DNA from: Ancylostoma caninum
Lineage: Eukaryota > Nematoda > Chromadorea > Rhabditida > Ancylostomatidae
Length of the DNA stretch: 64,000 nucleotides
Reading direction: 5' to 3'
Assembly (NCBI GenBank): GCA_037903475.1
Contig: JBAJFG010000136.1
Location: 103,501-167,500 of the forward strand
The notes beneath the pieces were generated by a model. The model ran no database searches. It was given only the letters and a program-made list of their open reading frames with translations, and had not been told where the DNA came from. This document shows, piece by piece, positions 1-9,911 of the stretch (the stretch's first letter is position 1; every line of letters begins with the position of its first letter). Position numbers and translations under genes: made by a program.

Positions 1-176
1 GGACAGTGAGCTAGGGACTCGCGAATTTTTCTTCCTACGATTTTAGACTCAAATTCCACCATGGTCGTGGTCACGGGATGTCGCTTGACGATCAGATGTT
101 GGGGGCAGCCGTGGAACCTGAACCGGATCTTAGCATCCGGAAAAAGGCAGGGATGGATGCCCACTATACTATAGTT
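1..176 (-). pseudogene. unknown transposon ORF fragment, copy 1
   Basis: Read on the minus strand this edge fragment stays open for about 55 codons. It matches at protein level the minus-strand frame at 56686-56916. Shared residues follow the pattern RFRF-x2-CPQ-x-L-x-V, then TTMV, K-I-x-GRK-x-R and A-x-CP. The nucleotide sequences have diverged more than the peptides, which suggests a once-coding ancestor. I do not recognise the family. It is most likely part of an unidentified transposon, cut by the window edge. Confidence 0.4.
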
Positions 177-559
177 TCAGAACATCTGATCTCCATCAAC
201 TGGGTAAAAAAGACGCGGACGTGAACAGCACAAGATCTGACTGATGACCAGCGTCTCACCTAGCATGGCATCGCTTCTGAATTAATTTTGCGTCCCAAAA
301 CAAATCATTTCTAGATCATACAATTACCGTAGATGAGGATCGGTTTCTGTACGATAAAAAAAAGTGCATATGGGTATAAGCAGAGATGTTTTCCCACTTC
401 TACGTTTTCTTGAACAAAATTTTCTCTCTAGGGAGGTTGCGTTAGGAGTTTGGTGGTGCTGTAAGGGTGTGACTGACTGTAGCATTCTCAAACCTAATCA
501 AGCATTGACAGCATGGTCCTAGTATTGTAAATTCTAGTTGATCTCCGAAAATCAGCCGT
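177..559. other. no recognisable feature
   Basis: AT-rich sequence with no supported gene, between the unknown ORF scrap and the mariner fossil. It may contain the eroded 5' part of the mariner, but I could not align it. Confidence 0.3.
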
Positions 560-973
560 TGATGGGTAGGCAGTGATGAACGAAATCAGGTTTCTCCTGC
601 TCCAAGGTAGCGCTAAGCCTCTCGCTCAGAAATTCACCCGGCAAAAACTGGTGCAGTGAGGCATCGAGATTCGCATTCATCCTCCTTATTCGTCAGACCT
701 TTTCCTTAATGAATATCACTTCTTCTAAGTCACAGATGCAAACCTGCGAGAGCAGCAGATTGCTGATCTGGAGCATGCCGAAGTACCTCTCCAAAAGTTT
801 GTGAATTGACGCTATATCAGTTTTTGTTGTAAAGGCATGGAATATCCACTAAATTGTTGAGAAGGAACTGCCGATTAGAATGGATGCTAAACTGATTAGC
901 GAAGTTGTGTTTGAGCCGAGTTTTAAGACACTGAAGTGTTCGTTTCGGCAATTAATTTCGCACCAACCTGATA
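560..973 (+). pseudogene. mariner transposase C-terminal fossil with 3' inverted repeat
   Basis: From about 636 the plus strand reads TRQKL, a stop, then GIEIRIHPPYSSDLF and NEYHFF. This is the mariner signature around the last catalytic aspartate (PYSPDLAP-x-D-YHLF); here the expected D is an N. Further on comes CKGMEYPLNC, equivalent to the family's FY-x-x-GI-x-x-L-x-x-RW. Several stops show it is dead. At 939-972 lies a terminal repeat whose complement starts with AGGTTGGTGCGAAATTAATT, the terminus typical of cecropia/Hsmar1-type mariners and similar to the element at 41553-42530. The 5' half and left terminus are not recognisable. Confidence 0.72.
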
Positions 974-1710
974 CTTCATATATACAGACATGTAAGGGCT
1001 CAGGCATGGTTCAGAACCGTGCCTAGGTAAGCCATGCAAAAACTCGTGGAAAATCCATGTCAACATCATACGTGGACTTCTCCTGTTAAAACACGTTAAT
1101 TGATGCGAATCCCGTGGAAATTCCACGTCAACATAGTGTAGGGGCGGGGCCTACGAGGTGATGTCAATCCGGTGTCAATTCCATGCAAATCCCATTTTAA
1201 CGTCAGTTTGGATGCCATGAAGTTGACGCGCGATTGCCACCAAGTATACTTGACGAAATCTCGGTGGCCAATCGGTGTCACACGGTTTCCAGAATTCCTG
1301 AGTTGAGACGCATCTCCAAAAAACGGAAGCCTTAGTGGAATAACTAATGCGACGCGGTGGAAGCAGTTTTGCTAAAGTTCATGATCCTACAGTTTTTTGT
1401 CTCGCGACGTGTGGAGATGTTCATCCATGTTGATCGACTTTATTTTATTACTCGTGTTTGGTTAGCTTCATAATGAACGAATTACATCACTCTTGCTCAG
1501 TTTCGGAAGTTCCGCAGAGCTTGTTAGGAAGTTCCGCGGAGACTCTGCGGAACTTCTGCGGAGCCATCTCGGGACCTACTGCGGGGTCAACTGCGGTAGC
1601 TCCCGAGATGGGTACGTGGGAGTTCCGAATGTTTGCCCGTGAAAGCGTCGCAAAAGCGAACTAACTACAACAAAACATCGCAGACTTGGGACACTCCCTC
1701 CAGAATTATG
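974..1710. other. gene-free stretch with small repeats and a hairpin
   Basis: It holds two degenerate repeats of the type CGTGGAAA-x-TCCA-x-GTCAACAT (near 1045-1070 and 1110-1140). A GC-rich block at 1506-1612 repeats TTCCGCGGAG-like motifs and ends in an 11-bp hairpin (1564-1574 with 1601-1611). No coding feature is supported. Confidence 0.4.
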
Positions 1711-2010
1711 TACAGTCGACTCTTCCCAACAGTGCGTTTCCGGCGACAGCGGCTCTGCTGGAATTCGAGCACGCAGTGCGTCGGACAGAGGTAATCCACC
1801 ATCAATCCGGTGTCATCGATAAATTTTATCGACTATTTCCTCTATATTGTTCTTTCTTAGTTCTTCGAACAACTAGTGGATGAAATAGATGATAAAACCC
1901 GTCAAAGAAGCTGGGTCGATCGTGGGTCAGCTGTTTGAAAAGCCTTGATGCGTGCTTCATTGCCAAGAGAGCCGCTGTAGCGGCAAATGCCTGTCAAAAC
2001 GAAGTGCGTT
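1711..2010. repeat. palindromic MITE, diverged copy of the 17590-17895 family
   Basis: The ends (ACAGTGCGTTTCCGGCGACAGCGGC near 1730 and GCCGCTGTAGCGGC near 1971) are inverted relative to one another. The interior, including GATAAAACCCGTCAAAGAAGC, aligns with the MITE nested in the Helitron at 17590-17895. No ORF. The copy is old and its target duplication is unclear. Confidence 0.6.
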
Positions 2011-2558
2011 TTTCGCGGCCTCGGAAAGCACGAGGCCCGACCGCGCCGCTCGCGCTAGAATCCCCTCCGGCACAACAGCGTGCGCCATAAGTTCTTGCGC
2101 ACCATGCTTAATAACGTCATAACAGCTGAATTCAACATAATGGCATGACCTCTACAGCAACACTGAACCAACTCAGATCACCTATCAGATCAGAAAAATG
2201 TCGCCATTTGCTTTTTTTATAACTCAAAGTTGAAAGAGTAGCGAGCACGGCGTGGCACGGTATGACAATATCATCTTCAAACTGAAGACACTCCCATGAA
2301 TAAATCGAATCGTTTCCCGCTAGAACTTTGGAGTAGATGTAAAAGACATCGAGGAATTCACCGGATGAACTGGGATCCCATCTTTCTTCTCGAAAATTTC
2401 AGGAAATCCTTATGTAAAGGATGTATATGAGCCAATTTTTTGAAGTTTTTTGTGACCCACAATATCTAAGCTTCAAATGAATTTCACTCCCACATCACTT
2501 AGGAGAGGAACTACCATGCTGCTTTCAACTTAAAGACAGTGTCCAGGCAAAAATTTGG
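2011..2558. other. no recognisable feature
   Basis: AT-rich sequence without a supported gene or repeat boundary. Confidence 0.3.
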
Positions 2559-2773
2559 GTAGAATGGAGTTGGGGGGGGGGGGGCACTTGGTACTAGTCG
2601 GTAGTATGACCTGTCCTACACGTTCTGACTTGTTTGCATTTCAGGTAACTACTGTACATTAAGAGAGCTAACAAGTCAAAGTGTTCGTGTCAGCTAACAA
2701 GTCTGAACGGGCAGGACAGGTCATATTATCGACTTATAGCAAGTGCCCCCCCCCACCCAACTCCATTTTCTCC
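2559..2773. repeat. palindromic MITE bounded by homopolymer G and C tracts
   Basis: The termini are AGAATGGAGTTGG and CCAACTCCATTTTCT, followed inward by a G run of about 14 on the left and a C run on the right. The interior arms (TATGACCTGTCC and GGACAGGTCATA, AACAAGTC repeats) also pair. The whole unit of about 215 bp could fold into one hairpin. A second, better preserved copy lies at 21893-22118. Confidence 0.75.
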
Positions 2774-3785
2774 AAAAATTTCGATACTTCAATTCTGCCA
2801 TCCTGTTACTCTGCTCGACGAGCTGATTGCAACTGTATAGGTTTTACCCGTAGAAACCTTGAAATCTGCGGTTTTTAGAAGGTTGAAAGTTACGATGTGG
2901 GCGAGTTGTCCGGTGCAAAATGAAAAGGAGGCAATAAGGCTTCTCGAACCCTCGAACTTTCGGACAAACCAGTAAATTATTGCTACAGGTGATCCTAAGG
3001 GAAATTTTCTTGGTTGCCTTTTGCTTTTTTCCATTAGTATTTCTACTAGTAACCTTTTTTTCCGAAATTTGGGGCGAGATTCTGGATTGATGCTGATTAA
3101 AAACCTGTCAAATTTAAGGATGCATGTTCAACAAGTTAGCACATGTTGATGTGGGTTCCATCCGCAGCATAACAGAATGAAGAGGGACCAGACTGTTAGA
3201 CAATAAATCATGTCTTCAAAATCTTAAGCATGACTTAACATGTTTTCACGAAATCTTCGAAGAGGCGGAGCGGGCACTGGATCGGCTTTGGGAACCAATA
3301 GTAAAGATTCTGCCTGGATACTGCTTTAAAATTGAACAGCGCCAAGATGACGCTTCAGTAAGACTAAGAATCTCCTCATGCACCAGCTGCGTCTCCGTGG
3401 TTTGCGAACGAAATCCCGTGATTAGAACAAACTATCCTAGAACCCCATCTGAATCTGATGGATTGCTATATGCAACCAGGATTCAAGAGCATATTAAGTG
3501 CATATCATACATACCTTTGGACTCGTACCATAAAAGTGAGGAAAAGTTTTGGAGGACTCATACAAGAAACACCGCCCGCCGTGCCGCAGTGTCCTCGCTC
3601 CCCTCTCAACTCTGAGTTATTAAAAAAGCAAACGACGATGTATCCTGATCTGATGGGTGGTTTGGGTTGTTATTGAGTTGATTTAGTGTTGCCATAGATG
3701 TCATGTCATTATGTTCAATTCAGAAGCTGTGGCGTTATGAAATATTGTGTGCAAGAACTTATGGTGCACCCTGTATAGAGTTTTC
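2774..3785. other. no recognisable feature
   Basis: No supported gene. Short open frames here lack recognisable motifs or splice context. Confidence 0.3.
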
Positions 3786-3990
3786 CTCGATAGCCAGTTA
3801 GTTTTCTTGATAATTAACATCAAATATGATGAACAACTAACCATCAAGAAAACCTTAATTTGCCACTGCGGCGATGACTACATCATGAGCGACGCGATCA
3901 AGCGACGCGTTTTTCGAAGCTGCAAAAAAAAAACGCATCCCTATCGACGCCTACTGTACATGCAGTGGTTGACCACGCAGGAAATGTCGC
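3786..3990. repeat. dispersed repeat with ACATCAAATATGATG core
   Basis: Member of a four-copy family in the window (also 15690-15870, 21700-21890 and 36085-36300). Each copy carries a central inverted AT-rich core of the type GTTTTCTTGATA-x-TTAACATCAAATATGATG and GC-rich flanks with TGCGTTTTTCG. No coding capacity is supported. Confidence 0.6.
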
Positions 3991-4044
3991 AACAGTGATA
4001 AAGTCCATTTCCAAAATGACGATAGTTGAGCACTTGAGGTCGCA

Positions 4045-6109
4045 ATGCACTTAGGACGCACCAATGAAGATGTGCTTCTACTTGGAACCAACGCACTCGA
4101 AGCAATGGGTCTCTATTCCATGAGGATGGAGGAAGGAAGCAAACAGACTGCTACCGTTAGAAATGAGAACCAAGCCGCAGCAAACAGAAGTCTTAGTCAG
4201 GCTTCAACAAGCAAGGCTGCTATAGTGGTACGACGCACATACGTGGAGGCAGGCAAAGTCAAGGTGCGCGTGAAAGGTGGGTACAAACACCAAGCTGGAG
4301 TGTTTGCATCGGAAGTTGCGGCAATTCCCCCTGGGATATGTGATCTCGATGCTGAGGGTGAAGCAGAAATCCCAATATGGAACTGCACAGTGGAGCCTAT
4401 AGTACTACACGCTGGGCAGAAGATTGGGTCTTGGGATGATGGTGAGCCCGAAACTAAAGAGGTGGCAACAAACATGGTGAGCCCGAAACTAAAGAGGTGG
4501 CAACAAACAGGCTGGATATCCGAAAAGCATCCAATCAAGAGTGGTTGGATCCGCACGTCAAAGACCTCCCTACGGATATGTTGGACCTCAAGAAAAAGGA
4601 GTTGACTGCGGAACAAAGATGGACGAAACTTCTGGAAGCGCTGAAAGCGAATCGCCAGGAGAAGAGTCTCGAAGGCAATCTTCTGCTTCTGGTTGATGAA
4701 TTTAACGAAGTTTTCGCCGTGGAAGACCGCGAACTGACACAGACGGACTTACTGGTTCATGATATAGACACAGGGGACCATCCAGCAATCAAGCAGCGAA
4801 AAAGGCCAGTTCCTCTAGGAACACGCGCTGAGTTCAAGACCATTATAAAGGGGTTATTAGTGCGATAATAAGAGATCAGTTTCTGAGTGGGCGTCACCAG
4901 CAGTCCTGGTCAAGAAGAAGGACGGAACATTGCATGTTTGTATCGACTATCGGGAGTTGAATAAACACACAAAGCAGGACTCATTCCCACTACCCACGAT
5001 CGACAATGTGCTACAGAGCCTAAGTGGAATGAAGTACTTCTCCACATTGGATATGGCAAGTGGGTATTGGCAAATCCCACCTTCGGAAGATGCCAAGAAG
5101 AAGTCGGCATCTACCACATCCGAAAGACTGTTTGAGTTCACAGTTCTACCTTTCGGATTGCCAACATCACCGGCAAGATTCCAGCGTCTCATGGATACTG
5201 CTAGGAAAGTTGAAGGATGAAGAAGTCTTTGTGTAGATCGATGATATACTCATAGCCACGGAAACTGAAGAAAGGCACTTGGAAGTTCTCAGAATGGTTT
5301 TAGAGGCGCTGCGCAAGGCAAATCTGAAGCTAAAACCACAGAAGTGCAATATAATGCAGACAACGGTGGCGTTCTTGGGACATGAACTGGACCCAAATGG
5401 AGTCCATGCCGACCCGGAGAAAATTGCACGGATTCTGGAGTACCCCACACCCACAAAGCTAGCGGAGCTACGAACATTCCTAGGGATGTGCAGCTACTAC
5501 AGCAAGTTTGTGCTTCATTTTGCAAAGATCGCACGCCCGCTCTTTGAGTTAACCAGTAAACTGAAGCCTTGGAAATGGAAGCAGGAGCAGGAAAGTGCGA
5601 TAGCCGAGCTTAAGAAAGAGCTGACGAGTCCTTCAGTGCTGATGCAACCAGATGTAGAGGGGGCAATGAGTGGGGAAAACCCATACTACATCTACACGGA
5701 TGCATCAAATATCGGAGTAGGGGCAGTACTATGCCAGAAGGAAAAGGATGGGTTTCTGCATCCAATCTTCTTCACTTCGAAACGATTGTCGAAAGCTGAG
5801 ACCAGATACCACGTGACGGATCTAGAAGCACTGGCAATAGTACACGCCCTGAAGAAGTTCCACTACTTCTGTTATGGGATGAAGGTGGTGATAAGAACAG
5901 ATCACCAGCCGCTACTCGCGCTGTTCAAGTGATCCAATGTTTCAACGAAGGTGCTGCGGTGGTCCCTTGAAATTCAGAGATATAACGTTGAGATCGAGTA
6001 TGTGAAAAGATTGGCAAATCAGGTAGCAGATGCGCTGTCAAGAGGCATTATCCAAGTTCAGCCATCCACATACGAGACATGCGCTGAAGACGAGAAAGTC
6101 GCAGTGTGA
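4045..6109 (+). pseudogene. Ty3/Gypsy pol fragment: protease tail, RT and RNase H, no integrase
   Basis: A broken plus-strand pol. The first frame starts in the protease tail (LLLGTNAL, matching LVLGTNAL in the downstream element), then the usual linker (PPGICDLD, IPIWNC). RT motifs follow: VCIDYRELNK near 4936, FSTLDMASGYWQI near 5038 and LPFGL near 5150. The catalytic Y-IDD box at 5234 has TAG in place of the tyrosine codon. RNase H follows: YTDASN near 5692, RTDHQP near 5899 and VADALSR near 6025, with a TGA at 5930-5932. The frame changes at the 35-bp duplication (4439-4508), near 4870 and near 5210. After RNase H only about 20 codons remain before the LTR, so the integrase normally expected there is absent. 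The stop TGA (6107-6109) is inside the LTR. Gag and a 5' LTR are missing upstream. It cannot encode a working polymerase. Confidence 0.93.
4439..4508 (+). repeat. 35-bp tandem duplication breaking the pol frame
   Basis: Positions 4439-4473 are repeated exactly at 4474-4508 (units begin ATGGTGAGCCCG). Because 35 is not a multiple of three, the reading frame shifts from phase 1 to phase 0, which accounts for the frame change between the two parts of the pol pseudogene. Confidence 0.97.
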
Positions 6110-6406
6110 TGTGTGGCATCATTTTGTTGTGATTATGATCTCTTTGTCTGCCTATTGATTAGATCTCTGCTGTGCTGCTTTTATATGTGCTATCCGCCAG
6201 CTCGCTCCGCCTCAGGACCGTCACTAAAGCCCCGCCCACTCGCTATAAAAGGGCCGCCAGCGCCATTCACAAGTCAGTTGGATCTTACGCAATCGAGGGA
6301 CGACGCGAGGGCAGCGAGCGGCGGATTCGAGGAGCCCGATAAAGCTTGAAGAAGAAAAGGACCTTAACACCCCTAGACGTCCGCGAAGAGCCCCAATTAC
6401 ATCACA
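6105..6406 (+). repeat. Gypsy LTR (left, shared between two element halves)
   Basis: 302 bp, starting TGTGATGTGTGG and ending ATTACATCACA, so the ends form the 7-bp inverted pair TGTGATG/CATCACA. It differs from the LTR at 9907-10208 at only three positions. A TATA box (TATAAAAG) lies at 6244-6251. The polyadenylation signal position reads GATAAA (6338-6343), where the other copy has AATAAA. It directly follows the pol pseudogene and precedes gag, so it is the 3' LTR of one half and the 5' LTR of the other. Confidence 0.95.
6244..6251 (+). promoter_or_regulatory. LTR TATA box
   Basis: TATAAAAG in a GC-rich context, about 140 bp into the LTR, the expected place for the U3 promoter. The same box is at 10046-10053 in the right LTR. 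Confidence 0.7.
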
Positions 6407-6693
6407 TAGGGGCCGACCCAAAGCAATTTGGATTCCAGAAGACGCCGCCTACAGACCGTTCAGAGCGGTTTAGGCGTGGATCCTGCCCATTCTTGAGGCA
6501 GCGTGTATATCCTGGAATCCGAGAAGGGCATATTGGTGTTCAGTACGAAGGGAATATACGCTGTGCAACTTAATCGTTCTGCGTTAGATTCGAAAAGTTA
6601 CGTGCTCCGTGTAACGCTCGTCGCTCGTGGAAAGCTGCAACTGAAACAATAGGAGAACAAATTAGGAAATTCGTTGCAAAAAATCCGACGAGT
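6407..6693 (+). other. Gypsy 5' leader
   Basis: Untranslated leader between the LTR and the gag ATG. The base after the LTR begins TAGGGGCCGACCC. This lacks the TGG start of a normal tRNA 3'-end primer site, so the primer-binding site is uncertain. Confidence 0.5.
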
Positions 6694-8226
6694 ATGTCAA
6701 CTCAGTGCGGAAACGCTAGTCCCGCAGGTTTGGAGCAGCTATTCCTGGATGAGCCGAACCAGTGTGAAGAACTGGCTTCGAGGAAAATGAGGCTGCATAA
6801 GTTCATGCATTTCGTTCAGGACATCGCCAAGCAGAACGTGGCGCAAATGACTCTGTCATTGAAAGCCATTCATGACAGAATGGAAGCGCTACGGAACTTG
6901 CCGTCTTTCCTGGAAAGCCAAGTAGACGGTAGAACACAATCGCAGTCAAGTATAGGCAAGGAAGTTGCGGATCTTGCACGTGCCTGTATAGACAGTGAAT
7001 GCGGGGAAATCGAGGGTGAGCTCGGGAAACTGAGAAAAGTAGAAGAGCAGCTTAACAAGACTGCTATCCTTGTTACACGAGCGTTGCCTTCTGCAGTCAC
7101 GTCTTGGCGCAAGGTCCGTCGTTGCGCGTTATTCCTGGTCGCTCAGCAGAAAGGCCAGAACAACCGGCGATCACCTACGCGCACTCTGATGACGAACAGC
7201 TCCAAGATGAGGAGATCCATCCAGGGTTTGAGCCACTTGCTGGTGTGCAGAAATCTCGGCGGGCAAAGATCTGCTCGCAGCTATCGTCGAGAGTGACGTT
7301 GAGTTCATCACCGACTGGTAACGTGTCGCAATTTGGGTTCGACAACTGTGGATCTCAGCTGGACGTCAGACATATGTTCGCAGCGATGGCTTTACCAGAA
7401 GTGGAGACGTTTAGCGATCCGCAAGGTAAAGGATTCGGCGAATTCAACTTGAGGTTTAGCATAAAGTATGGTAACCTGGGTTTGCGAGACGATATGCTCG
7501 TGCACCTTTTCTTCTCTAAGCTGGAGGGATATCCCAAAGCGGTGGCGGAGGCGCTACCAAAGGCACGTTAGAGAAGGAAGTTTCCAGGACATCATAGGGG
7601 CACTGAGGAGCAAATTCATGGAGAACGAGCCTGCAAATCAAATGAAGGCCTACATGGAACTCAAACACCTCAAGATGACAACAGATGTGACCAGATATTG
7701 CCTCCAGCTCGAGAACCTGTCCCGGAGAGCTTATCCAGATGCCTCGGAAGAAGAGCTGTCACGGACAAGAGCAGGAGAACTAGTACCTCAGCTCAAGGAC
7801 TGGCCGGAGCACCTACAACTGTTCACCACGATGGAGTTGGCACCTAAGGATTCCGTCTATGAAATGGTGAAGGCGATGGCGCAACGCTGCGAACGCAGCA
7901 AGGAAATCGCTGCAACAATGCAAGAAGCATTTGATGCTGTAGTGCAACGTCATCCTCACCTGGAAGGAACGGAAACTCATGTCGTCGGCCGACGTGAAGA
8001 GGATAGCCAACCCCTGCAGGAGACGAAAAGTTTAGCAGGTACTTGCAGTAGTCTAACGACGAAGCAGCGGACTCCGACCAAGAAGCAAATGAAGTGCTAC
8101 AACTGTAACAAGTTGGGGCATCTCAGGCGAGAGTGCAAGAAGGGAAAGTGGCCGAAAAGCCCACGGTGCAAGAAAAACAGAGTCAGAGGAGCGCAGGAAC
8201 AGCGAGGATGTTCACGGCTTCACTGA
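6694..8226 (+). pseudogene. Gypsy gag polyprotein with frameshifts
   Basis: Gag-like capsid/nucleocapsid region in three frame segments: 6694 to about 7120 (phase 1), about 7110-7571 (phase 0) and about 7570-8226 (phase 1). The first part is helical and charged. The middle contains the capsid-type stretch PEVETFSDPQGKGFGEF. The third part carries the capsid C-terminal helices. A zinc knuckle, CYNCNKLGHLRREC (C-x2-C-x4-H-x4-C), sits at 8095-8136 and is followed by a basic tail. Two frame changes interrupt an otherwise intact gene. They may be real damage or assembly errors, given how similar the LTRs are. Gag would package element RNA in cytoplasmic particles. Confidence 0.88.
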
Positions 8227-9911
8227 GCAAATGGATCTGTGGTTCCGTTGGTGCTACGAAAGGCTATGATGAACTGGTTGGACGTCAAACAGTGACCAAT
8301 GTACGCTTGCTAGGACTCACTAGGCAGGCCCTATTGGACACCGGGTCCCAGATCAGCATTATCTCTCTCGGGATGTTCAAAGCAAGTCTTGCAAACGGCT
8401 TTGATCTGGATGCAGACGTGGAGGAGATTCCAATCAACCAGAGAGCACCAGTCTACGACGCCTCAGGTAACAGGATGTCTTTCAAGGGAGCAGTTAGTCT
8501 AACCCTTCAGCTGGGAAACGGTGTGAAGAGAAGGATAGCTCTCTTCGTGATGGCTGGAGGAGATGGCATGTTAGTTCTGGGAACTAATGCGCTAGCCAAG
8601 CTCGGAATCAGTCCGACATCCACCCTAGGAGTGTTGATGACGGCCGATAGGAAGGCGGTGAGCGAAAACGTCGGAAAGACATCTACTATAGCGACGCCTT
8701 CGAGCAGGCGTAGACGACAGAAACAACAGTCAGATGATTCTATGAGAGATAAGGAGAAGAAAACACACTCCGCAGAAGCTCCTAACAACAGAAGCTCGGC
8801 AGGAGCCAAGCTTATCAGAGTAGGGGAAGGGTTCGGAAAGCACGAAAGGTCACTTGTCGCTGTGAAATCGTCACGAGGACGGAAGAAACAGAAGCAGCAG
8901 ACAGAAGCGGTTCTTGAACCAGCGAAGGTGCTACCGACGAGTCGCATTAGTGTTCCAGCAGCGGGAACAATATGCTCGACATGCGGAAGATTCCCTGAAA
9001 TGATTATGGATGAAGGGAACTGCTCGAGCAGACTTATCACCACCGAAAGCTTGGTGGGAGCCAAGCTGTTGAGAGCGGCGGAGGTGGATAAGGGAGATGG
9101 ACTTATTCATCACAGGAAGAGTCGTGGAAAGGGAGGCAGTCCTAGAAAAGCGCGACGGATAGAGCGTATGCAAAGTGATAGGATCCTTTGCTCCAGCACG
9201 CTGTTAGCCGCAGAAGAACAGCTCCAATTACGCTGTGCGCGCGACATCTCAGGACAGATGGATGAAGTAGCAAGCCCAAACCTCAAACACCCTCCGGCAC
9301 GGTCAGGTCACATGGTAAAGAGCAGATCTTTGCCTCAGCATCTGACAAGTCTTGACTTTCACAAAGGTGGCGGAGCATTAGCGTTCTTCAGAAGCCCATC
9401 CGAAGATCGCAGTCAGTACAATGGCGACGTGTTGAAGCAGTCGCACACTCACTCCGCCAAAAGTTCGAGTACGGACCCACAAGTGAAAAGGGAACTGCTC
9501 ACAGGCTGTCGGGTTCTCCTCCCAAGGTGTGACTACGCTTCCACCAACCGGAAGAAGAAGGGACGCCCAGGCAAGACGGTTAAGGGTGAGAGCAGCCGAG
9601 TCGAAGGAAGACGGCAACGCATCGTCCAGATGAACAACGACACGCCCGCAACATCCCGCCTGAGCCCGAGCAAAGACGCCACGAGAAGACCTCACCGAGC
9701 AGACGCCCGTACAAGACTCCAGCCAAGAGGGACTGCTGACAGGACTCCACACCATCCCGAATCGACGACCGACTCAACCTTTGACGCGATGACGACGGTG
9801 GCAAGGACGCGATGGAAGACGCTTCGACCGCAAGCAGTCGCCGCCCAGAAGTCAAGCCCAGGAAAGGAGAAAAAGAGTCGGGACGACTCTTCTCCCCGGA
9901 GAGCCATGTGA
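8133..9911 (+). CDS. retroviral-type aspartic protease fused to an unknown basic domain
   Basis: Open frame overlapping the 3' end of gag by about 94 bp in the -1 frame, the usual gag-to-pol arrangement. Around residues 60-165 it is a pepsin-like retroelement protease with the active site LLDTGSQIS (DTG codons 8337-8345) and the closing motif LVLGTNAL. Where RT should follow, there are instead about 430 residues rich in Lys, Arg, Ser and Gln. These include two related segments (SSAGAKLIRVGEG near residue 225 and ESLVGAKLLRAAE near 308) and a Cys pair CSTCG. I recognise no domain there. The frame stays open to the TGA at 9909-9911, bases 3-5 of the LTR. It could be a non-autonomous accessory protein or a fused remnant of a deleted pol. 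Translation probably needs frameshifting, so the listed ATG may not be used. Confidence 0.82.
   Translation: MQEGKVAEKPTVQEKQSQRSAGTARMFTASLSKWICGSVGATKGYDELVGRQTVTNVRLLGLTRQALLDTGSQISIISLGMFKASLANGFDLDADVEEIPINQRAPVYDASGNRMSFKGAVSLTLQLGNGVKRRIALFVMAGGDGMLVLGTNALAKLGISPTSTLGVLMTADRKAVSENVGKTSTIATPSSRRRRQKQQSDDSMRDKEKKTHSAEAPNNRSSAGAKLIRVGEGFGKHERSLVAVKSSRGRKKQKQQTEAVLEPAKVLPTSRISVPAAGTICSTCGRFPEMIMDEGNCSSRLITTESLVGAKLLRAAEVDKGDGLIHHRKSRGKGGSPRKARRIERMQSDRILCSSTLLAAEEQLQLRCARDISGQMDEVASPNLKHPPARSGHMVKSRSLPQHLTSLDFHKGGGALAFFRSPSEDRSQYNGDVLKQSHTHSAKSSSTDPQVKRELLTGCRVLLPRCDYASTNRKKKGRPGKTVKGESSRVEGRRQRIVQMNNDTPATSRLSPSKDATRRPHRADARTRLQPRGTADRTPHHPESTTDSTFDAMTTVARTRWKTLRPQAVAAQKSSPGKEKKSRDDSSPRRAM
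8172..8178 (+). promoter_or_regulatory. candidate -1 ribosomal frameshift site GAAAAAC
   Basis: Within the gag/protease overlap, the gag frame reads AAG AAA AAC. This gives G-AAA-AAC, one base away from the classic A-AAA-AAC slippery heptamer. The required shift from phase 1 to phase 0 is -1. No pseudoknot was worked out. Confidence 0.35.
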
